Shown here in pieces: positions 31,975 through 42,983 of a DNA stretch of 64,000 nt. Below the pieces are notes generated by a model. The model worked only from the letters and a program-made list of their open reading frames with translations. It had not been told where the DNA came from and made no database searches. The DNA lies in assembly GCF_900095185.1 (NCBI RefSeq), contig NZ_LT606948.1, positions 1,103,915-1,167,914 on the forward strand, in the 5' to 3' direction. Made by a program: the position numbers and the translations under genes. Positions within the stretch are counted from its first letter, which is position 1. Each line of letters begins with the position of its first letter. Source of the stretch: Polynucleobacter necessarius. Its GTDB lineage: Bacteria > Pseudomonadota > Gammaproteobacteria > Burkholderiales > Burkholderiaceae.

Positions 31975-32535
31975 ATGTCTGCAGCAGAAATTAAAACAAA
32001 TACCGATCAAAAGATGCAAAAGTCTCTTGAGGCACTAAAGAGTAATTTAGCTAAGATTCGCTCTGGCCGTGCTAACCCGGGAATTTTGGAGCACATTCAT
32101 GTTGACTACTACGGTCATTCAACATCATTGAGTCAAGTAGCAAGTTTAGGCTTGGCTGATGTACGCACGATTAATGTTCAGCCATTCGACAAGACAATGG
32201 TTGCTGTAGTTGAAAAAGCGATTCGCGATTCTGATCTAGGTTTAAATCCTGCATCACAGGGTGCCGTGATTCGTGTTCCGATGCCTGCCTTAACTGAAGA
32301 ACGTCGTCGTGAACTTACCAAAGTTGTGAAGAGTGAGGGTGAAGACGCCAAGATTGCTGTACGTAATTTGCGTCGTGACGCAAATGAACACCTCAAGCGT
32401 TTGACCAAAGATAAAGAAATCTCTGATGATGATGAGCGTCGCGCAACAGATGATATTCAGAAGATGACTGACAAAGCGGTAGTTGATATCGACAAAATCA
32501 TCGCTGAAAAGGAAAAAGAGATCATGACGGTTTAA
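31975..32535 (+). CDS. frr: Ribosome recycling factor
   Basis: Splits post-termination ribosomes together with EF-G. The 186-residue protein is full length, with the conserved [21 protein letters not shown] and [19 protein letters not shown] segments of the two-domain tRNA-mimic fold. It starts 11 bases after pyrH behind a strong AGGAGG site at 31964-31969. Confidence 0.98.
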   Translation: MSAAEIKTNTDQKMQKSLEALKSNLAKIRSGRANPGILEHIHVDYYGHSTSLSQVASLGLADVRTINVQPFDKTMVAVVEKAIRDSDLGLNPASQGAVIRVPMPALTEERRRELTKVVKSEGEDAKIAVRNLRRDANEHLKRLTKDKEISDDDERRATDDIQKMTDKAVVDIDKIIAEKEKEIMTV

Positions 32536-32560
32536 AAAGCCTGATTGAATTGAATTTCTA

Positions 32561-33322
32561 ATGAGTCAACATTCCAGCTCAACCCTAGTTATTCCGGAGG
32601 TCAGTGCTATACCTCGCCACGTTGCCATCATTATGGATGGCAACGGTCGTTGGGCAAGTAAACGCATGATGCCGCGGGTCGCTGGTCATTCTGAGGGTTT
32701 GGGGGCTGTCCGTAACATTGTTCAAGAGTGTCGCAAATTCGGCGTTGAATATCTGACTGTATTTGCATTTAGTTCTGAGAATTGGCGTCGCCCACCAGAA
32801 GAGGTGGGTTTTTTGATGAAATTATTTCTTAAGTCCTTAAAGGGTGAAGTTTCTCGTCTTGCAGAAAGCGACATTGCTTTGCGCCTGATTGGTGATTTAA
32901 GTCGATTTGATCTAGCCATTCAAGAGATGGTCGAGTTTTCTGAGGACTTGACTGCCAATTGCAAAGGTCTGACGCTAACCATCGCCGCAAACTACGGAGG
33001 TCGCTGGGATATTTTGCAGGCAATGCGTCAATGTCTTGCTAAAAATCCCAACCTAAAGCCAGAGCAGGTAAGCGAGGAACTCCTCCAGCCCCATCTATCG
33101 ATGGCCTATGCTCCAGAGCCTGATTTATTTATTCGTACTGGTGGTGAGCAGCGCGTAAGTAATTTTTTGTTATGGCAATTAGCCTATACCGAGTTATATT
33201 TCACTGATATATTGTGGCCGGATTTTGACGAGCAAGAATTGCACAAAGCCTTTGAGTGGTTTAGTCAGCGTGAGCGCCGATTTGGTCGTACCAGTGCTCA
33301 ACTTGCTACTCACAAGTTATGA
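32561..33322 (+). CDS. uppS: Undecaprenyl diphosphate synthase
   Basis: Cis-prenyltransferase that makes the C55 lipid carrier for peptidoglycan and O-antigen. The 253-residue protein has the catalytic [13 protein letters not shown] (Asp26), SSENWRRP, and the C-terminal [27 protein letters not shown] signature. The start ATG at 32561 is 25 bases after frr. Confidence 0.97.
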   Translation: MSQHSSSTLVIPEVSAIPRHVAIIMDGNGRWASKRMMPRVAGHSEGLGAVRNIVQECRKFGVEYLTVFAFSSENWRRPPEEVGFLMKLFLKSLKGEVSRLAESDIALRLIGDLSRFDLAIQEMVEFSEDLTANCKGLTLTIAANYGGRWDILQAMRQCLAKNPNLKPEQVSEELLQPHLSMAYAPEPDLFIRTGGEQRVSNFLLWQLAYTELYFTDILWPDFDEQELHKAFEWFSQRERRFGRTSAQLATHKL

Positions 33323-33364
33323 GCGATGCAGTTTGACGTCTCTAATCGCTGAATTCCTTACCCC

Positions 33365-34192
33365 ATGTTGAAAACCCGAGTCATTACCGCCCTTATTTTG
33401 CTGGCGGTACTGTTGCCAATCCTTTGTTTGCTTCCTCCAATTTATATTGGCGGATTCTTTTTAATAGCGCTACTCGCTGCAGCTTGGGAATGGGGGCGTT
33501 TATTGACACCTGAGGCTCCCCGTGCAGCATGGATTTACGCTTTATTTTGTTTGGTTGTTATTTCATTTTTGCTTGGCATGCAAAATCCTGCATGGCAATT
33601 TGCATTGCTGCTCATCGCGGTTTTATTTTGGTTTTTTATGGTACCATTTCTTTTGGTTAGGGGAATGAATCTTTCATTACAAAAGTTGCGTCCTTTTTAT
33701 GTTGTGCTGGGACTCATCTTGCTACCGGCCACTTGGTTTTCTCTGGTATTTTTGCGTGAACTAGGTTTGATTTTTCTGCTCACTACTATTTCGTTAGTTT
33801 GGGTGGCAGATATTGGTGCTTATTTTGTTGGCAAGGCTTTTGGTAAACATAAGCTTGCAGTACAAATTAGCCCAGGAAAATCAGTAGAAGGTGCTATCGG
33901 CGGGTTGTTATTTTGTTATGTGTATGCATTCCTATGCATTTACTATTTATCTTTTGAATCGACTTTATTTGGTGCTTGGACTATCCGTTTTGGGTGGATA
34001 CCTACCCTTTTAATGGTCACGGTATTAGCAGCCTTCAGTATTTTTGGAGATTTATTTGAGTCTCAACTCAAGCGTTTGGCAGGCGTAAAAGATTCAAGTC
34101 ATTTGTTACCAGGACATGGGGGGGTATTGGATCGCGTAGATGCCTTGATTCCCACTATGCCAATTGCTGCTCTTTTAGCGGGATTTGTGTGA
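33365..34192 (+). CDS. cdsA: Phosphatidate cytidylyltransferase
   Basis: Makes CDP-diacylglycerol, the precursor of all membrane phospholipids. The 275-residue protein has seven or eight membrane spans and the family signature near the C-terminus: DLFESQLKRLAGVKDSSHL followed by PGHGGVLDRVDAL. It overlaps dxr by one base at TGATG. Confidence 0.96.
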   Translation: MLKTRVITALILLAVLLPILCLLPPIYIGGFFLIALLAAAWEWGRLLTPEAPRAAWIYALFCLVVISFLLGMQNPAWQFALLLIAVLFWFFMVPFLLVRGMNLSLQKLRPFYVVLGLILLPATWFSLVFLRELGLIFLLTTISLVWVADIGAYFVGKAFGKHKLAVQISPGKSVEGAIGGLLFCYVYAFLCIYYLSFESTLFGAWTIRFGWIPTLLMVTVLAAFSIFGDLFESQLKRLAGVKDSSHLLPGHGGVLDRVDALIPTMPIAALLAGFV

Positions 34193-35388
34193 TGTCGGTA
34201 AAGCAAGTCGCAATCTTAGGGTCTACCGGATCCATCGGTGTCAATACCCTTGATGTTATTCGAGCACATCCAGAGCGTTTTAAGGTGGTTGCGCTAACAG
34301 CAGCTAAGCAGGTAGATTTGCTTGCTGAGCAGTGCCTTGAATTTAAGCCTGTGATTGCTGTTGTTTCCGACGCTGAAGGCGCAAGTCGCTTAAGCAAAAT
34401 TTTGCATGAGAAAAATATCAATACTCAGGTATTGCATGGTCCTAAGGCTTTAGTGACGGCCATTACTGATTCGGATTGCGACACGGTCATGGCAGCGCTT
34501 GTTGGGGCTGCAGGATTAGTGCCTGCTTTAGCGGCTGCAAAAGCAGGCAAAAGGGTGTTACTGGCAAATAAAGAGGCCTTGGTAATGTCGGGTGATTTAT
34601 TTATGCAGGCAATGAAGTTGGGCGGTGGTGAATTAATTCCAATCGATAGTGAACACAATGCTATTTTCCAATGCTTGCCTAGTCAATTTTCTAATGATCC
34701 TAACCCCAGTTTAGGGGTGGAGGAGCTTTGGTTAACTGCTTCGGGTGGGCCATTCAGAAATACACCACTCAATCAGTTATCAAACATTACTCCTGAGCAA
34801 GCATGTGCTCACCCGAATTGGATAATGGGTAGAAAGATTTCTGTTGATTCGGCGACGATGATGAACAAAGGCTTGGAGGTGATTGAGGCATTTTGGCTAT
34901 TCGGTTTGCCATTGAAAAAAATGAAGGTATTGATTCATCCACAAAGCGTGATACATTCTATGGTACGTTACCGCGATGGTTCAGTGTTGGCGCAACTAGG
35001 TCAGCCAGATATGCGCACCCCCATAGCTTGTGGATTGGCTTGGCCTGAACGCATTGCGGCGGGTGTCCCGCCATTAAGTTTGACGCAGTTAGCAGCCTTA
35101 AGCTTTGCTGAACCCGAGCTAGAACACTTTCCTTGTCTAGCTTTAGCATTTGCTGCTGCGAAGACAGGCGGTACTGCGCCTACAATTTTAAATGCTGCCA
35201 ATGAAATTGCAGTGGCTGCATTCTTGGAGGAAGGCTTGCCGTATTTGCAAATCCCTATTGTGGTTGAGAGTGTCCTACATGCCATTGCATCTGTTAATGC
35301 AGACTCACTCGAATTAATTTTGGAATTCGATATGCGAGCCCGTCAAGCAGCACGGGAGAAAGTAAAGGATCTTCTTTGCAAGCATTGA
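34192..35388 (+). CDS. dxr: 1-Deoxy-D-xylulose-5-phosphate reductoisomerase
   Basis: First committed step of the MEP isoprenoid pathway, making 2-C-methylerythritol 4-phosphate. The 398-residue protein has the NADPH loop GSTGSIG at 10-16, the metal-binding region LIPIDSEHNAIFQCL, and GRKISVDSATMMNKGLEVIEA. The ATG at 34192 (overlapping the cdsA stop) is preferred to the GTG three bases earlier. Confidence 0.97.
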   Translation: MSVKQVAILGSTGSIGVNTLDVIRAHPERFKVVALTAAKQVDLLAEQCLEFKPVIAVVSDAEGASRLSKILHEKNINTQVLHGPKALVTAITDSDCDTVMAALVGAAGLVPALAAAKAGKRVLLANKEALVMSGDLFMQAMKLGGGELIPIDSEHNAIFQCLPSQFSNDPNPSLGVEELWLTASGGPFRNTPLNQLSNITPEQACAHPNWIMGRKISVDSATMMNKGLEVIEAFWLFGLPLKKMKVLIHPQSVIHSMVRYRDGSVLAQLGQPDMRTPIACGLAWPERIAAGVPPLSLTQLAALSFAEPELEHFPCLALAFAAAKTGGTAPTILNAANEIAVAAFLEEGLPYLQIPIVVESVLHAIASVNADSLELILEFDMRARQAAREKVKDLLCKH

Positions 35389-36509
35389 TAACTCTGGCTT
35401 CTTTTTTAATCACTCTGGGAGTGATGGTGAGTTTTCATGAGTTTGGACATTTTTTGGCTGCACGTTGTTGTGGAGTGAGAGTGCTTCGTATTGCCGTCGG
35501 CTTTGGAAAACCTTTATTTACTTACCACGCTCAAAATAAGACAGAATGGGTTTTGGCATCCATCCCTTTGGGTGGATACGTTAAGTTGCTTGATGGACGA
35601 GACCCTCAACAAACTATTATCCCCGCAGAAGAGTCTCAGGCTTTTGATTTGAAACCGCTTTGGCAGCGCTCTTTGATTGTGGCCGCTGGCCCTTTCGCAA
35701 ACTTCTTCTTAGCCATATTGATCCTCGCCTTTATCTATCTATCGGGCGCCCCGCAACTGCCTGCTGTACTGCAGGCTCCCCCGGAGAGCTCTACCGCCGC
35801 AAAACTAGGGGTAGCAGTGGGGGATCGTGTGATTGGATGGCGGGCTTTGGGGTCTCAGACCGAAAATGTGGCTCTTTCAGGAGATTTTGACCCTGTTTTC
35901 AACTGGAATGCCTTACGCTGGAATTTGATGGATGCGCTGACGGCTGAGGATGGATTTGCCCTGGAACTTCAGACACCTGTTGGTGGGCGCTATATAAAAG
36001 CCTTTGATGCCAAAGATTTGCCCAAAATTAACCCTGAAAGTGACCCAATGTTGCAACTGGGTTTGCTTCCTGCCCGCACCCCTATGGAGGGGTGGCAGGA
36101 GCTCAAATTAGGGCCTGTTGATGCGATTATTTATGCCTCTCAAAGGGTATGGCTAATCACTAAGGTTGCAGCGAGGTTAATGGCTGGATTGCTAAATGGC
36201 AGCACCTCACTCAAGCAGCTGGGGGGGCCACTGAGCATCGCGGACATGGCAGGTAAGTCGGCCCAAGTTGGCTGGCAGCCATTTTTGGCCTTTGTGGCAC
36301 TTATGAGTATTAGTATTGGTTTGCTCAATTTGCTGCCTTTTCCGATGTTTGATGGGGGTCGGCTACTGTATGATGCATGGGAGTTGGTCGCTGGTAAGCG
36401 GATTTCGACATCAATGCAAGAACAGTTCCAAAAAGTGGGCTTTATTTTGCTGATTTCTATGTGGTTACTGGCCTTGTTTAACGATTTGCAACGCTATATT
36501 TCGCCTTGA
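35376..36509 (+). CDS. rseP: Site-2 protease RseP, short form with one PDZ domain
   Basis: Intramembrane zinc protease that cleaves anti-sigma-E factor and clears signal peptides. The HEFGH zinc site (21-25) and the C-terminal LLNLLPFPMFDGG motif are present, with four hydrophobic spans. At 377 residues it is about 70 shorter than E. coli RseP (450). After the first PDZ-like domain and its linker (DPMLQLGLLP), the sequence goes straight to the LGPVDAIIYASQRVW segment that normally follows PDZ2, so the second PDZ domain seems to be missing in frame. Translation starts at a TTG that overlaps dxr by 13 bases. Confidence 0.92.
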   Translation: MQALITLASFLITLGVMVSFHEFGHFLAARCCGVRVLRIAVGFGKPLFTYHAQNKTEWVLASIPLGGYVKLLDGRDPQQTIIPAEESQAFDLKPLWQRSLIVAAGPFANFFLAILILAFIYLSGAPQLPAVLQAPPESSTAAKLGVAVGDRVIGWRALGSQTENVALSGDFDPVFNWNALRWNLMDALTAEDGFALELQTPVGGRYIKAFDAKDLPKINPESDPMLQLGLLPARTPMEGWQELKLGPVDAIIYASQRVWLITKVAARLMAGLLNGSTSLKQLGGPLSIADMAGKSAQVGWQPFLAFVALMSISIGLLNLLPFPMFDGGRLLYDAWELVAGKRISTSMQEQFQKVGFILLISMWLLALFNDLQRYISP

Positions 36510-38854
36510 ATTCTTTGACACATGCTTTCCGTATTTTTGCCCGTCTCATCTCCCAATTCTTGATGTTTTGTGTGTTTGGATTGAGTTTGCATGCCACTGC
36601 GGCTGACTCTTTTGTAGTGAAAGATATTCGCGTTGAAGGTTTGCAGCGAGTAGAGCCGGGCACCGTATTTAGTTACCTACCTGTGCAGGTTGGTGAAACA
36701 TTTACAGACGAAAAGAGTGCAGAAGCGATTAAAGCTCTCTACAGCACTGGCTTTTTTAGAGACGTTCAAATTCAAGCGCAAGGCAATCTATTGATTGTGA
36801 TTGTTGAGGAGCGTCCAACTATTTCTAGACTTGAATTTACTGGCATGAAAGAATTTCCGCCGGATGTAGTGCGCAAATCGCTAAAGACAGTAGAAGTAGC
36901 AGAAGCACGTTTCTATGACAAGGCTTTGATTGATAAGGCCGAGCAAGAGTTGAAGCGTCAATATGCCGGCAAGGGTTTGTATGCTGCTGAGGTGGTTGCT
37001 ACTGTAACTCCAGTTGAGCGAAATCAAGTGGCGATTTACTTCAATATTGACGAGGGCCCTGTTGCCAAACTTCAAGAAATCAACTTTATCGGTAATGAAG
37101 TATTCAGCGAGAGTACTCTTAAAGGTGAGATGCAGCTGAAGACTGGCGGCTGGTTGTCTTGGTACAGCAGGGATGATCTTTATTCCAAACAAAAGCTGAC
37201 TGCCGACTTGGAATCCATCCGATCCTATTACCTCAATCGTGGTTACCTCGAGTTTGCGATTGAATCCACCCAGGTTTCCATCACACCCGATAAAAAAGGT
37301 ATCTATTTAACAATCAGTGTTCGTGAAGGTAATAAATTTACCGTTAAGGATGTCCGCTTAGCAGGCGATACTCTTGGGAAAGAAGTTGAGCTAATGCAGT
37401 TGATTGTCTTGAAGCCTGGAGACACTTTCTCTACTGGACTGTTAACGGAGAGTACCAAATCTATCGCTGAACTTTTGGGCTCGTATGGATATGCATTTGC
37501 AACTATTAATCCTCAGCCAGATATTCGCCGCGACCTTTCGGAGGTTGACCTCACGCTTGTTATTGACCCCGGTCGGCGAATTTATGTTAGACAGGTTGCC
37601 ATTACTGGAAATGCGAAAACTCGCGATATTGTGATTCGTCGAGAAATAAGACGGTTTGAAAGCTCCTGGTTTGACAGCGAGAAGATTGACTTGTCTAAGA
37701 AGCGTTTAGGTCGATTGGGGTACTTTACTGAGACTGATATTACTACCGAGGATGTACCTGGATCCCCTGATCAGGTTGATGTCAATGTGAAGGTTACCGA
37801 AAAGCCAACAGGCTCCATGACACTTGGAGCCGGCTTCTCTTCAACTGAAAAATTAATCTTATCTGCCGGTATCAATCAAGATAACACTTTTGGTACAGGT
37901 ACCTCAGTCGGCTTAAATTTCTCTATAGGTAAGGTCAATCAAAATTTGGCGCTTTCTAACTACGATCCTTACTTTACTGAGGATGGTATTAGCCGATACA
38001 CAGACTTCTTTTATCGATCATCGAAACCGCTTTACTATGTTGGCGATCAAAACTATCAAATTAAGTCGGTTGGCTCAAACCTAAAATTCGGAGTTCCTTA
38101 CACAGAGGAAGACAGAGTCTTTTTCGGCGCTGGGGTTGAGTCTTACCAAATTCAAACAACCTCTAATACGCCGATTCTCTATTTAAATTACGCTCAAAGT
38201 TATGGCATTGCTCCTCCCGGTTACCCAGGAATATTAACTACTTATAACGTTCCAATCACGATAGGTTGGTCACGCGATGGCCGGGATAGCGTGCTAATTC
38301 CATCTAGCGGTTCCTTGGAGCAATTGACCGCTGAAGTTGGTACGCCGGTTGGTAACATGACTTTTTATCGTCTTTTTGGACAGTACCAAAAATACCACTC
38401 GTTCTCAAAAGGACATATTTTGTCCTTTAATGGTGAGGTTGGTTATGGTGAGGCATATGGTAATAATCCCTTTCCTATCACCAAGGGCTATTTTGTGGGT
38501 GGTATAGGTTCGGTTCGTGGTTATGCGCCTGGATCACTGGGGCCAAAGTACTTCAATATGGTTATTGGGCAATACCAGCCAACTGGCGGTCAATCTAAGA
38601 TTGTGAGTAACTTGGAATATACCTTCCCTGTTTCAGGCTCTGGTGTCGATAAAACCTTGCGCTTATTTACCTTCGTAGATAGCGGTAATGCCTTTGGGGA
38701 CAACATCAATCTGGTTTTGAAATACTCATATGGTTTGGGTTTATCATGGATATCACCGCTAGGACCACTGAAATTCAGCTATGCTATTCCGTACAAGTCA
38801 CAGCCAACGGATCATATTCAGCGTTTACAGTTCCAGGTGGGTACAGCGTTTTAA
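36506..38854 (+). CDS. bamA: Outer-membrane assembly factor BamA
   Basis: Essential Omp85 protein that inserts beta-barrels into the outer membrane. The 782-residue protein has a signal peptide ending LHATA-A (about residue 32), five POTRA domains (about 35-440) and a 16-strand barrel with the lid-lock motif GSVRGYAPGSLGP (VRGF in E. coli, VRGY here). It ends in phenylalanine (FQVGTAF), as outer-membrane barrels do. The TTG start overlaps rseP by 4 bases. Confidence 0.97.
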   Translation: MNSLTHAFRIFARLISQFLMFCVFGLSLHATAADSFVVKDIRVEGLQRVEPGTVFSYLPVQVGETFTDEKSAEAIKALYSTGFFRDVQIQAQGNLLIVIVEERPTISRLEFTGMKEFPPDVVRKSLKTVEVAEARFYDKALIDKAEQELKRQYAGKGLYAAEVVATVTPVERNQVAIYFNIDEGPVAKLQEINFIGNEVFSESTLKGEMQLKTGGWLSWYSRDDLYSKQKLTADLESIRSYYLNRGYLEFAIESTQVSITPDKKGIYLTISVREGNKFTVKDVRLAGDTLGKEVELMQLIVLKPGDTFSTGLLTESTKSIAELLGSYGYAFATINPQPDIRRDLSEVDLTLVIDPGRRIYVRQVAITGNAKTRDIVIRREIRRFESSWFDSEKIDLSKKRLGRLGYFTETDITTEDVPGSPDQVDVNVKVTEKPTGSMTLGAGFSSTEKLILSAGINQDNTFGTGTSVGLNFSIGKVNQNLALSNYDPYFTEDGISRYTDFFYRSSKPLYYVGDQNYQIKSVGSNLKFGVPYTEEDRVFFGAGVESYQIQTTSNTPILYLNYAQSYGIAPPGYPGILTTYNVPITIGWSRDGRDSVLIPSSGSLEQLTAEVGTPVGNMTFYRLFGQYQKYHSFSKGHILSFNGEVGYGEAYGNNPFPITKGYFVGGIGSVRGYAPGSLGPKYFNMVIGQYQPTGGQSKIVSNLEYTFPVSGSGVDKTLRLFTFVDSGNAFGDNINLVLKYSYGLGLSWISPLGPLKFSYAIPYKSQPTDHIQRLQFQVGTAF

Positions 38855-38872
38855 TTGTTTAAGGAAAGTTTT

Positions 38873-39400
38873 ATGAATCTTCGCAAATCTATAAAATGGA
38901 TTCGAATTGTTTTATGTGCTGCAAGTGCGGCAATATTGTCACCCCAAGCGTTTTCTCAAGACGCCGGCACACGGGTAGCAGTTGTGAATTCAGAAAAAGT
39001 ATTTAATGAGTCTAACTTGGCGAAAGCAATGCAAACACGCTTGCAGAATGAGTTTACGAAGCGTCAAAATGATGTGCGTGATAGCGCTCAAAAGATCAAG
39101 TCTGCTGCGGAAAAGTTAGATCGTGATGCAGCGGTGATGAGTGAAGCAGAGCGTATTCGTCGTCAGCGTGAGTTGGCTGATCAAGATCGCGAATTGCAAC
39201 GTAAGCAACGCGAGTTCACAGAAGATCTGAATCAGCGTACTTTCGAGGAGCGAGCAAAGATTGCTGAAAAAGCGAATGCAGTCTTAAAGCAGATTGCTGA
39301 GCAGCGAAAAATTGACATCATCGTTCAAGAAGCTGCTTATGTCAGCCCTAAAGCTGATGTAACCGACGATGTGATCAAGGCTTTAAATAGCCTGAAGTGA
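38873..39400 (+). CDS. skp: Periplasmic chaperone OmpH/Skp
   Basis: Holdase that carries unfolded outer-membrane proteins to BamA. The 175-residue protein has a signal peptide ending AFSQD (about residue 27), then the short beta strand [11 protein letters not shown] and two long helical arms (about 50-140) rich in Lys, Glu, Gln and Arg. The ATG at 38873 is preferred to an upstream in-frame TTG because it has an AAGGAAAG site and gives a standard signal peptide. Order bamA-skp-lpxD is conserved. Confidence 0.93.
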   Translation: MNLRKSIKWIRIVLCAASAAILSPQAFSQDAGTRVAVVNSEKVFNESNLAKAMQTRLQNEFTKRQNDVRDSAQKIKSAAEKLDRDAAVMSEAERIRRQRELADQDRELQRKQREFTEDLNQRTFEERAKIAEKANAVLKQIAEQRKIDIIVQEAAYVSPKADVTDDVIKALNSLK

Positions 39401-40473
39401 GCTTTATGCCGACCGCCATCGAGCTGGCCGAACAGTTTCAAACAAGCTTGGTGGGGGAGGCCTCACACGGATTTACTGGTCTAGCTCCACTGGAGCGGGC
39501 GCAGTCAAATCAAATTTCCTTTTTGTCAAATCCACTCTACCGTCAACAGGCCAGAGATAGTAGTGCTGGGGCTTTGATTGTCAGCCAGGCAGACTTGGAA
39601 TTTTTGCAAGCGAATCCCAGTTTAAATTCTGCAAAAAGAGTGTATTTTGTTTCTAAAAATCCATACGCTACTTTTGCCAGAATAGCGCAACACTTCGCTA
39701 CAGCGACTAATCCAATCTACCCCCCCAAAATTCATCCAAGTGCGGTAATCGATTCCACTGCTTATATTCCATCTTCATGCCATATTGGCCCTTTTGTGCA
39801 AGTTGGGGCAGACGTTAAGCTGGGTGAAAGAGTATCTATTTTGGGAAATACAAGTATTGCTCAAGGTAGTGTGATTGCTAGCGATACCTTAATTTATCCA
39901 TCCGTTACCATCTATCACCATACTCAAATTGGAGAACGATGCATCATTCATAGTGGCGCTGTCATTGGTGCTGATGGTTTCGGTTTCGCTCCTGATTTTT
40001 CTGCTACTGGTGATGAGTGGGTCAAGATTCCTCAAACAGGCCGTGTCGTCATTGGTAATGATGTAGAGATAGGGGCCTCGACCACGATCGATCGTGGCGC
40101 AATGAGTGATACCGTAATAGGTTCTGGAACCAAAATTGATAATCAAGTCCAGATTGCGCATAATGTAGTGGTGGGCAATTGCTGCGTAATTGCAGGCTGT
40201 GCGGCGATATCGGGTAGTACAAAGATTGGTAATTTCTGCATCATTGGTGGCGCTGCCAACTTTGCGGGACATCTTAATATTGCTGATAGAACAACTGTTT
40301 CAGGAACTACCTCTATTGGTCGATCTGTTACTGAGCCTGGGCAACGCTTTACGGGTGTCTATCCATCCATGCCTCACGCTGCTTGGGAAAAAAACGCCGC
40401 AATTTTGCGAGGGCTGGATAAAATAAGGCAGCGCTTGCGCTTATTGGATAAAAACAAAACTACAGAGTCTTGA
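39397..40473 (+). CDS. lpxD: UDP-3-O-acylglucosamine N-acyltransferase
   Basis: Third step of lipid A synthesis, adding the N-linked acyl chain. The 358-residue protein has the N-terminal uridine-binding domain ([12 protein letters not shown]) and left-handed beta-helix repeats through residues 105-310, including the catalytic-His region IAHNVVVG. The GTG at 39397 overlaps the skp stop; the ATG at 39406 is an alternative start. Confidence 0.96.
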   Translation: MSFMPTAIELAEQFQTSLVGEASHGFTGLAPLERAQSNQISFLSNPLYRQQARDSSAGALIVSQADLEFLQANPSLNSAKRVYFVSKNPYATFARIAQHFATATNPIYPPKIHPSAVIDSTAYIPSSCHIGPFVQVGADVKLGERVSILGNTSIAQGSVIASDTLIYPSVTIYHHTQIGERCIIHSGAVIGADGFGFAPDFSATGDEWVKIPQTGRVVIGNDVEIGASTTIDRGAMSDTVIGSGTKIDNQVQIAHNVVVGNCCVIAGCAAISGSTKIGNFCIIGGAANFAGHLNIADRTTVSGTTSIGRSVTEPGQRFTGVYPSMPHAAWEKNAAILRGLDKIRQRLRLLDKNKTTES

Positions 40474-40519
40474 GACTTTTTATACATAAAATGAGTATTT
40501 ATTTTTCTGCGGGTCATTT

Positions 40520-40969
40520 ATGAGCACACCAATTGCTATCGATATTCATAAGATTCTTAAACTACTTCCGCATCGTTACCCATTTCTTTTGGTCGATCGT
40601 GTTTTAGAGATTACTCCGCGGGAGACCATTACGGCGTTAAAAAATGTCACTATGAACGAACCATTTTTTCAGGGGCATTTCCCAGATTTCCCAGTAATGC
40701 CGGGAGTATTGATAATTGAAGCCTTAGCTCAGATCGCTGCTATACTGACCTTCTCGGAAGAGCGTCCTGAAGATGCAATTTATTACTTTGCTGGTATTGA
40801 TGGTGCGCGCTTCAAGAAGCCAGTTCTCCCTGGCGATCAATTAATCATGACCGCTAAGTTAGAGCGTGGTCGTGCTGGTATTTATAAGTTTGCAGTTCAG
40901 GCTACCGTTGATGGTGAGATTGCTGCTGAAGCCAATATTACTTGTGCAGTACGTATGCAAGACGCGTAA
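40520..40969 (+). CDS. fabZ: (3R)-Hydroxymyristoyl-ACP dehydratase
   Basis: Dehydratase of fatty-acid elongation that competes with lipid A synthesis for hydroxymyristoyl-ACP. The 149-residue hot-dog-fold protein has the [13 protein letters not shown] motif, the catalytic His53 in [14 protein letters not shown] and Glu67 in LIIEALAQ. Its stop overlaps the lpxA start by one base. Confidence 0.98.
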   Translation: MSTPIAIDIHKILKLLPHRYPFLLVDRVLEITPRETITALKNVTMNEPFFQGHFPDFPVMPGVLIIEALAQIAAILTFSEERPEDAIYYFAGIDGARFKKPVLPGDQLIMTAKLERGRAGIYKFAVQATVDGEIAAEANITCAVRMQDA

Positions 40970-41766
40970 TGATACGGATTCATGCATCTGCTGTAGTCGA
41001 TAGCAAGGCAGAACTTGCTGGTGATGTTGAAGTAGGCCCCTTTTCCGTTATTGGTCCTCACGTCAAGATTGGTTCTGGAACAAAAGTGGGTTCTCATGCT
41101 GTGATTGAGGGTTACACCACCATTGGTAAAGAAAATAATCTAGCTCACTTTGCAGCAATTGGCGGTCCACCACAAGATATGAAATATCGGGGTGAGCCTA
41201 CGCAACTGATGATTGGTGATCGCAATACGATTCGTGAATTCACCACAATACATACTGGCACCTCGCAGGATGTGGGTATCACTCGCATCGGTAATGACAA
41301 CTGGATCATGGCCTATGTGCATATTGCCCATGATTGTCAGGTCGGAAACAATACAATTTTCTCAAGCAATGCTCAAATTGCTGGACATGTTCAAGTTGAG
41401 GACTGGGCGATTATGGGTGGTATGTCTGGCGTTCATCAATTTGTTCGTATCGGTCAGCATGCCATGTTGGGTGGGGCATCTGCTTTGGGGCAAGATATTC
41501 CGCCATTTGTAATAGCTGCCGGAGGTAAGGCATCGCCTCACGGTATTAATGTTGAGGGCTTGAGGCGTCGTGGCTTTTCAGTTGAGACGATTGCCGCTTT
41601 ACGTCAAGCCTATAAGGTGCTCTATAAAGATAGCCTCAGTTTTGAGGAGGCTAAAGTTGAAATTCAGAAGATGGTTTCTGCAGCAGCGGCTGATGCTGCT
41701 ACTGCCGAAAAGCTTGCTCAATTCCATGACTTTATTGCCGTATCTACGCGCGGCATTATTCGGTAA
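40969..41766 (+). CDS. lpxA: UDP-N-acetylglucosamine acyltransferase
   Basis: First step of lipid A synthesis. The 265-residue protein has N-terminal hexapeptide beta-helix repeats, the catalytic-His region [10 protein letters not shown], the [15 protein letters not shown] motif, and the C-terminal helical domain. ATG 40969 lies in the fabZ stop (TAATG), which is preferred to a longer in-frame extension inside fabZ. Confidence 0.97.
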   Translation: MIRIHASAVVDSKAELAGDVEVGPFSVIGPHVKIGSGTKVGSHAVIEGYTTIGKENNLAHFAAIGGPPQDMKYRGEPTQLMIGDRNTIREFTTIHTGTSQDVGITRIGNDNWIMAYVHIAHDCQVGNNTIFSSNAQIAGHVQVEDWAIMGGMSGVHQFVRIGQHAMLGGASALGQDIPPFVIAAGGKASPHGINVEGLRRRGFSVETIAALRQAYKVLYKDSLSFEEAKVEIQKMVSAAAADAATAEKLAQFHDFIAVSTRGIIR

Positions 41767-41777
41767 CGGATTTCACT

Positions 41778-42983
41778 TTGCCAAAGTTAGCTTGTGTAGC
41801 TGGTGAACCTTCTGGCGATCTTCTGGCGGCGCCAGCACTAAGTGCGCTAAAGCAAATTCCAGATATGGCAGGTCTAGATGTTTATGGCATCGGCGGCCCA
41901 CGTATGCAGGCAGAGGGTATGCGCTCTGACTGGCCAATGGAAACTCTCAGTGTTCGAGGTTATGTCGAAGCAATTAAACAGCTTCCTGCTATCTTAAAAC
42001 TCCGTAAGGAGCTCTTACAAAAACTGCTTAATGAGGATCGCCCAGACGTTTATTTAGGTATTGACGCCCCGGATTTTAATTTAGGTGTTGAGTTGCAGTT
42101 ACGTCAAGCCGGCGTTCCGACTTTGCATTTAGTTTCTCCTTCTATCTGGGCTTGGCGCGCAGGACGTATTAAAAAAATTGCTCAAGCTGTAGAGCGGATG
42201 CTTTGTATTTTTCCTTTTGAAACCGAAATCTATAACAAAGCTGGAGTAGCCTCTACTTATGTGGGGCATTATCTTGCTAGCGAGATTCCGCTTGAGCCCA
42301 ATCCTCTTGCCGCAAAAGAAAAAATAATCAATGCTTTGAATGTTAGAAGCGACGCCTTAGATGGGCTTACGATTGCTGTTCTACCAGGTAGTCGTGGTTC
42401 TGAAATTGAGTTGATTGCCCCGGTTTTTTTTGAAACCCTGCAATTATTGGTTAATAGACTCAAAGATCAGAAACTCCATTTTTTGATTCCGGTAGCTACA
42501 CCTCGACTGCATGGGCCCCTTGAGCAGCTTTTAATGAGCGCCAAGAAGATGAATCCCGATATTCAGATTGAACTTTTGGATGGTATGGCCGATGAAGTGC
42601 TTGAAGCATCTGATGTTGTATTGATTGCGAGTGGCACAGCCACATTGCAAGCAGCTCTATGGAAGAAGCCAATGGTGATTTCTTATAAGGTACCTTGGTT
42701 GACTGCGCAGATCATGAGGCGACAAGGTTATTTACCTTATGTTGGCTTACCCAATATCTTATGCGGTGAGTTTGTTGTGCCTGAGCTCTTGCAAGACGAT
42801 GCGACACCAGAAAAATTAGCGCATGCTGTGCAAAATTGGTTAGAGCATCCCCTGCAAGTTGCCGAATTGAAAGAGCGTTTTGCGCAGATGCATGAAACTT
42901 TGCATCGTCCCACAGGTTTATTGGTTGCACAGGCTGTGGCTCAGACTATCGCTAACAATCGTAATAAGCGAAGCAGTGTATGA
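41778..42983 (+). CDS. lpxB: Lipid-A-disaccharide synthase
   Basis: Glycosyltransferase (GT19) joining the two glucosamine units of lipid A. The 401-residue protein has the N-terminal [15 protein letters not shown] motif, [30 protein letters not shown] and the C-terminal [18 protein letters not shown]. It begins at a TTG (41778), 11 bases after lpxA, giving [14 protein letters not shown]. It overlaps rnhB by 4 bases. Confidence 0.96.
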   Translation: MPKLACVAGEPSGDLLAAPALSALKQIPDMAGLDVYGIGGPRMQAEGMRSDWPMETLSVRGYVEAIKQLPAILKLRKELLQKLLNEDRPDVYLGIDAPDFNLGVELQLRQAGVPTLHLVSPSIWAWRAGRIKKIAQAVERMLCIFPFETEIYNKAGVASTYVGHYLASEIPLEPNPLAAKEKIINALNVRSDALDGLTIAVLPGSRGSEIELIAPVFFETLQLLVNRLKDQKLHFLIPVATPRLHGPLEQLLMSAKKMNPDIQIELLDGMADEVLEASDVVLIASGTATLQAALWKKPMVISYKVPWLTAQIMRRQGYLPYVGLPNILCGEFVVPELLQDDATPEKLAHAVQNWLEHPLQVAELKERFAQMHETLHRPTGLLVAQAVAQTIANNRNKRSSV

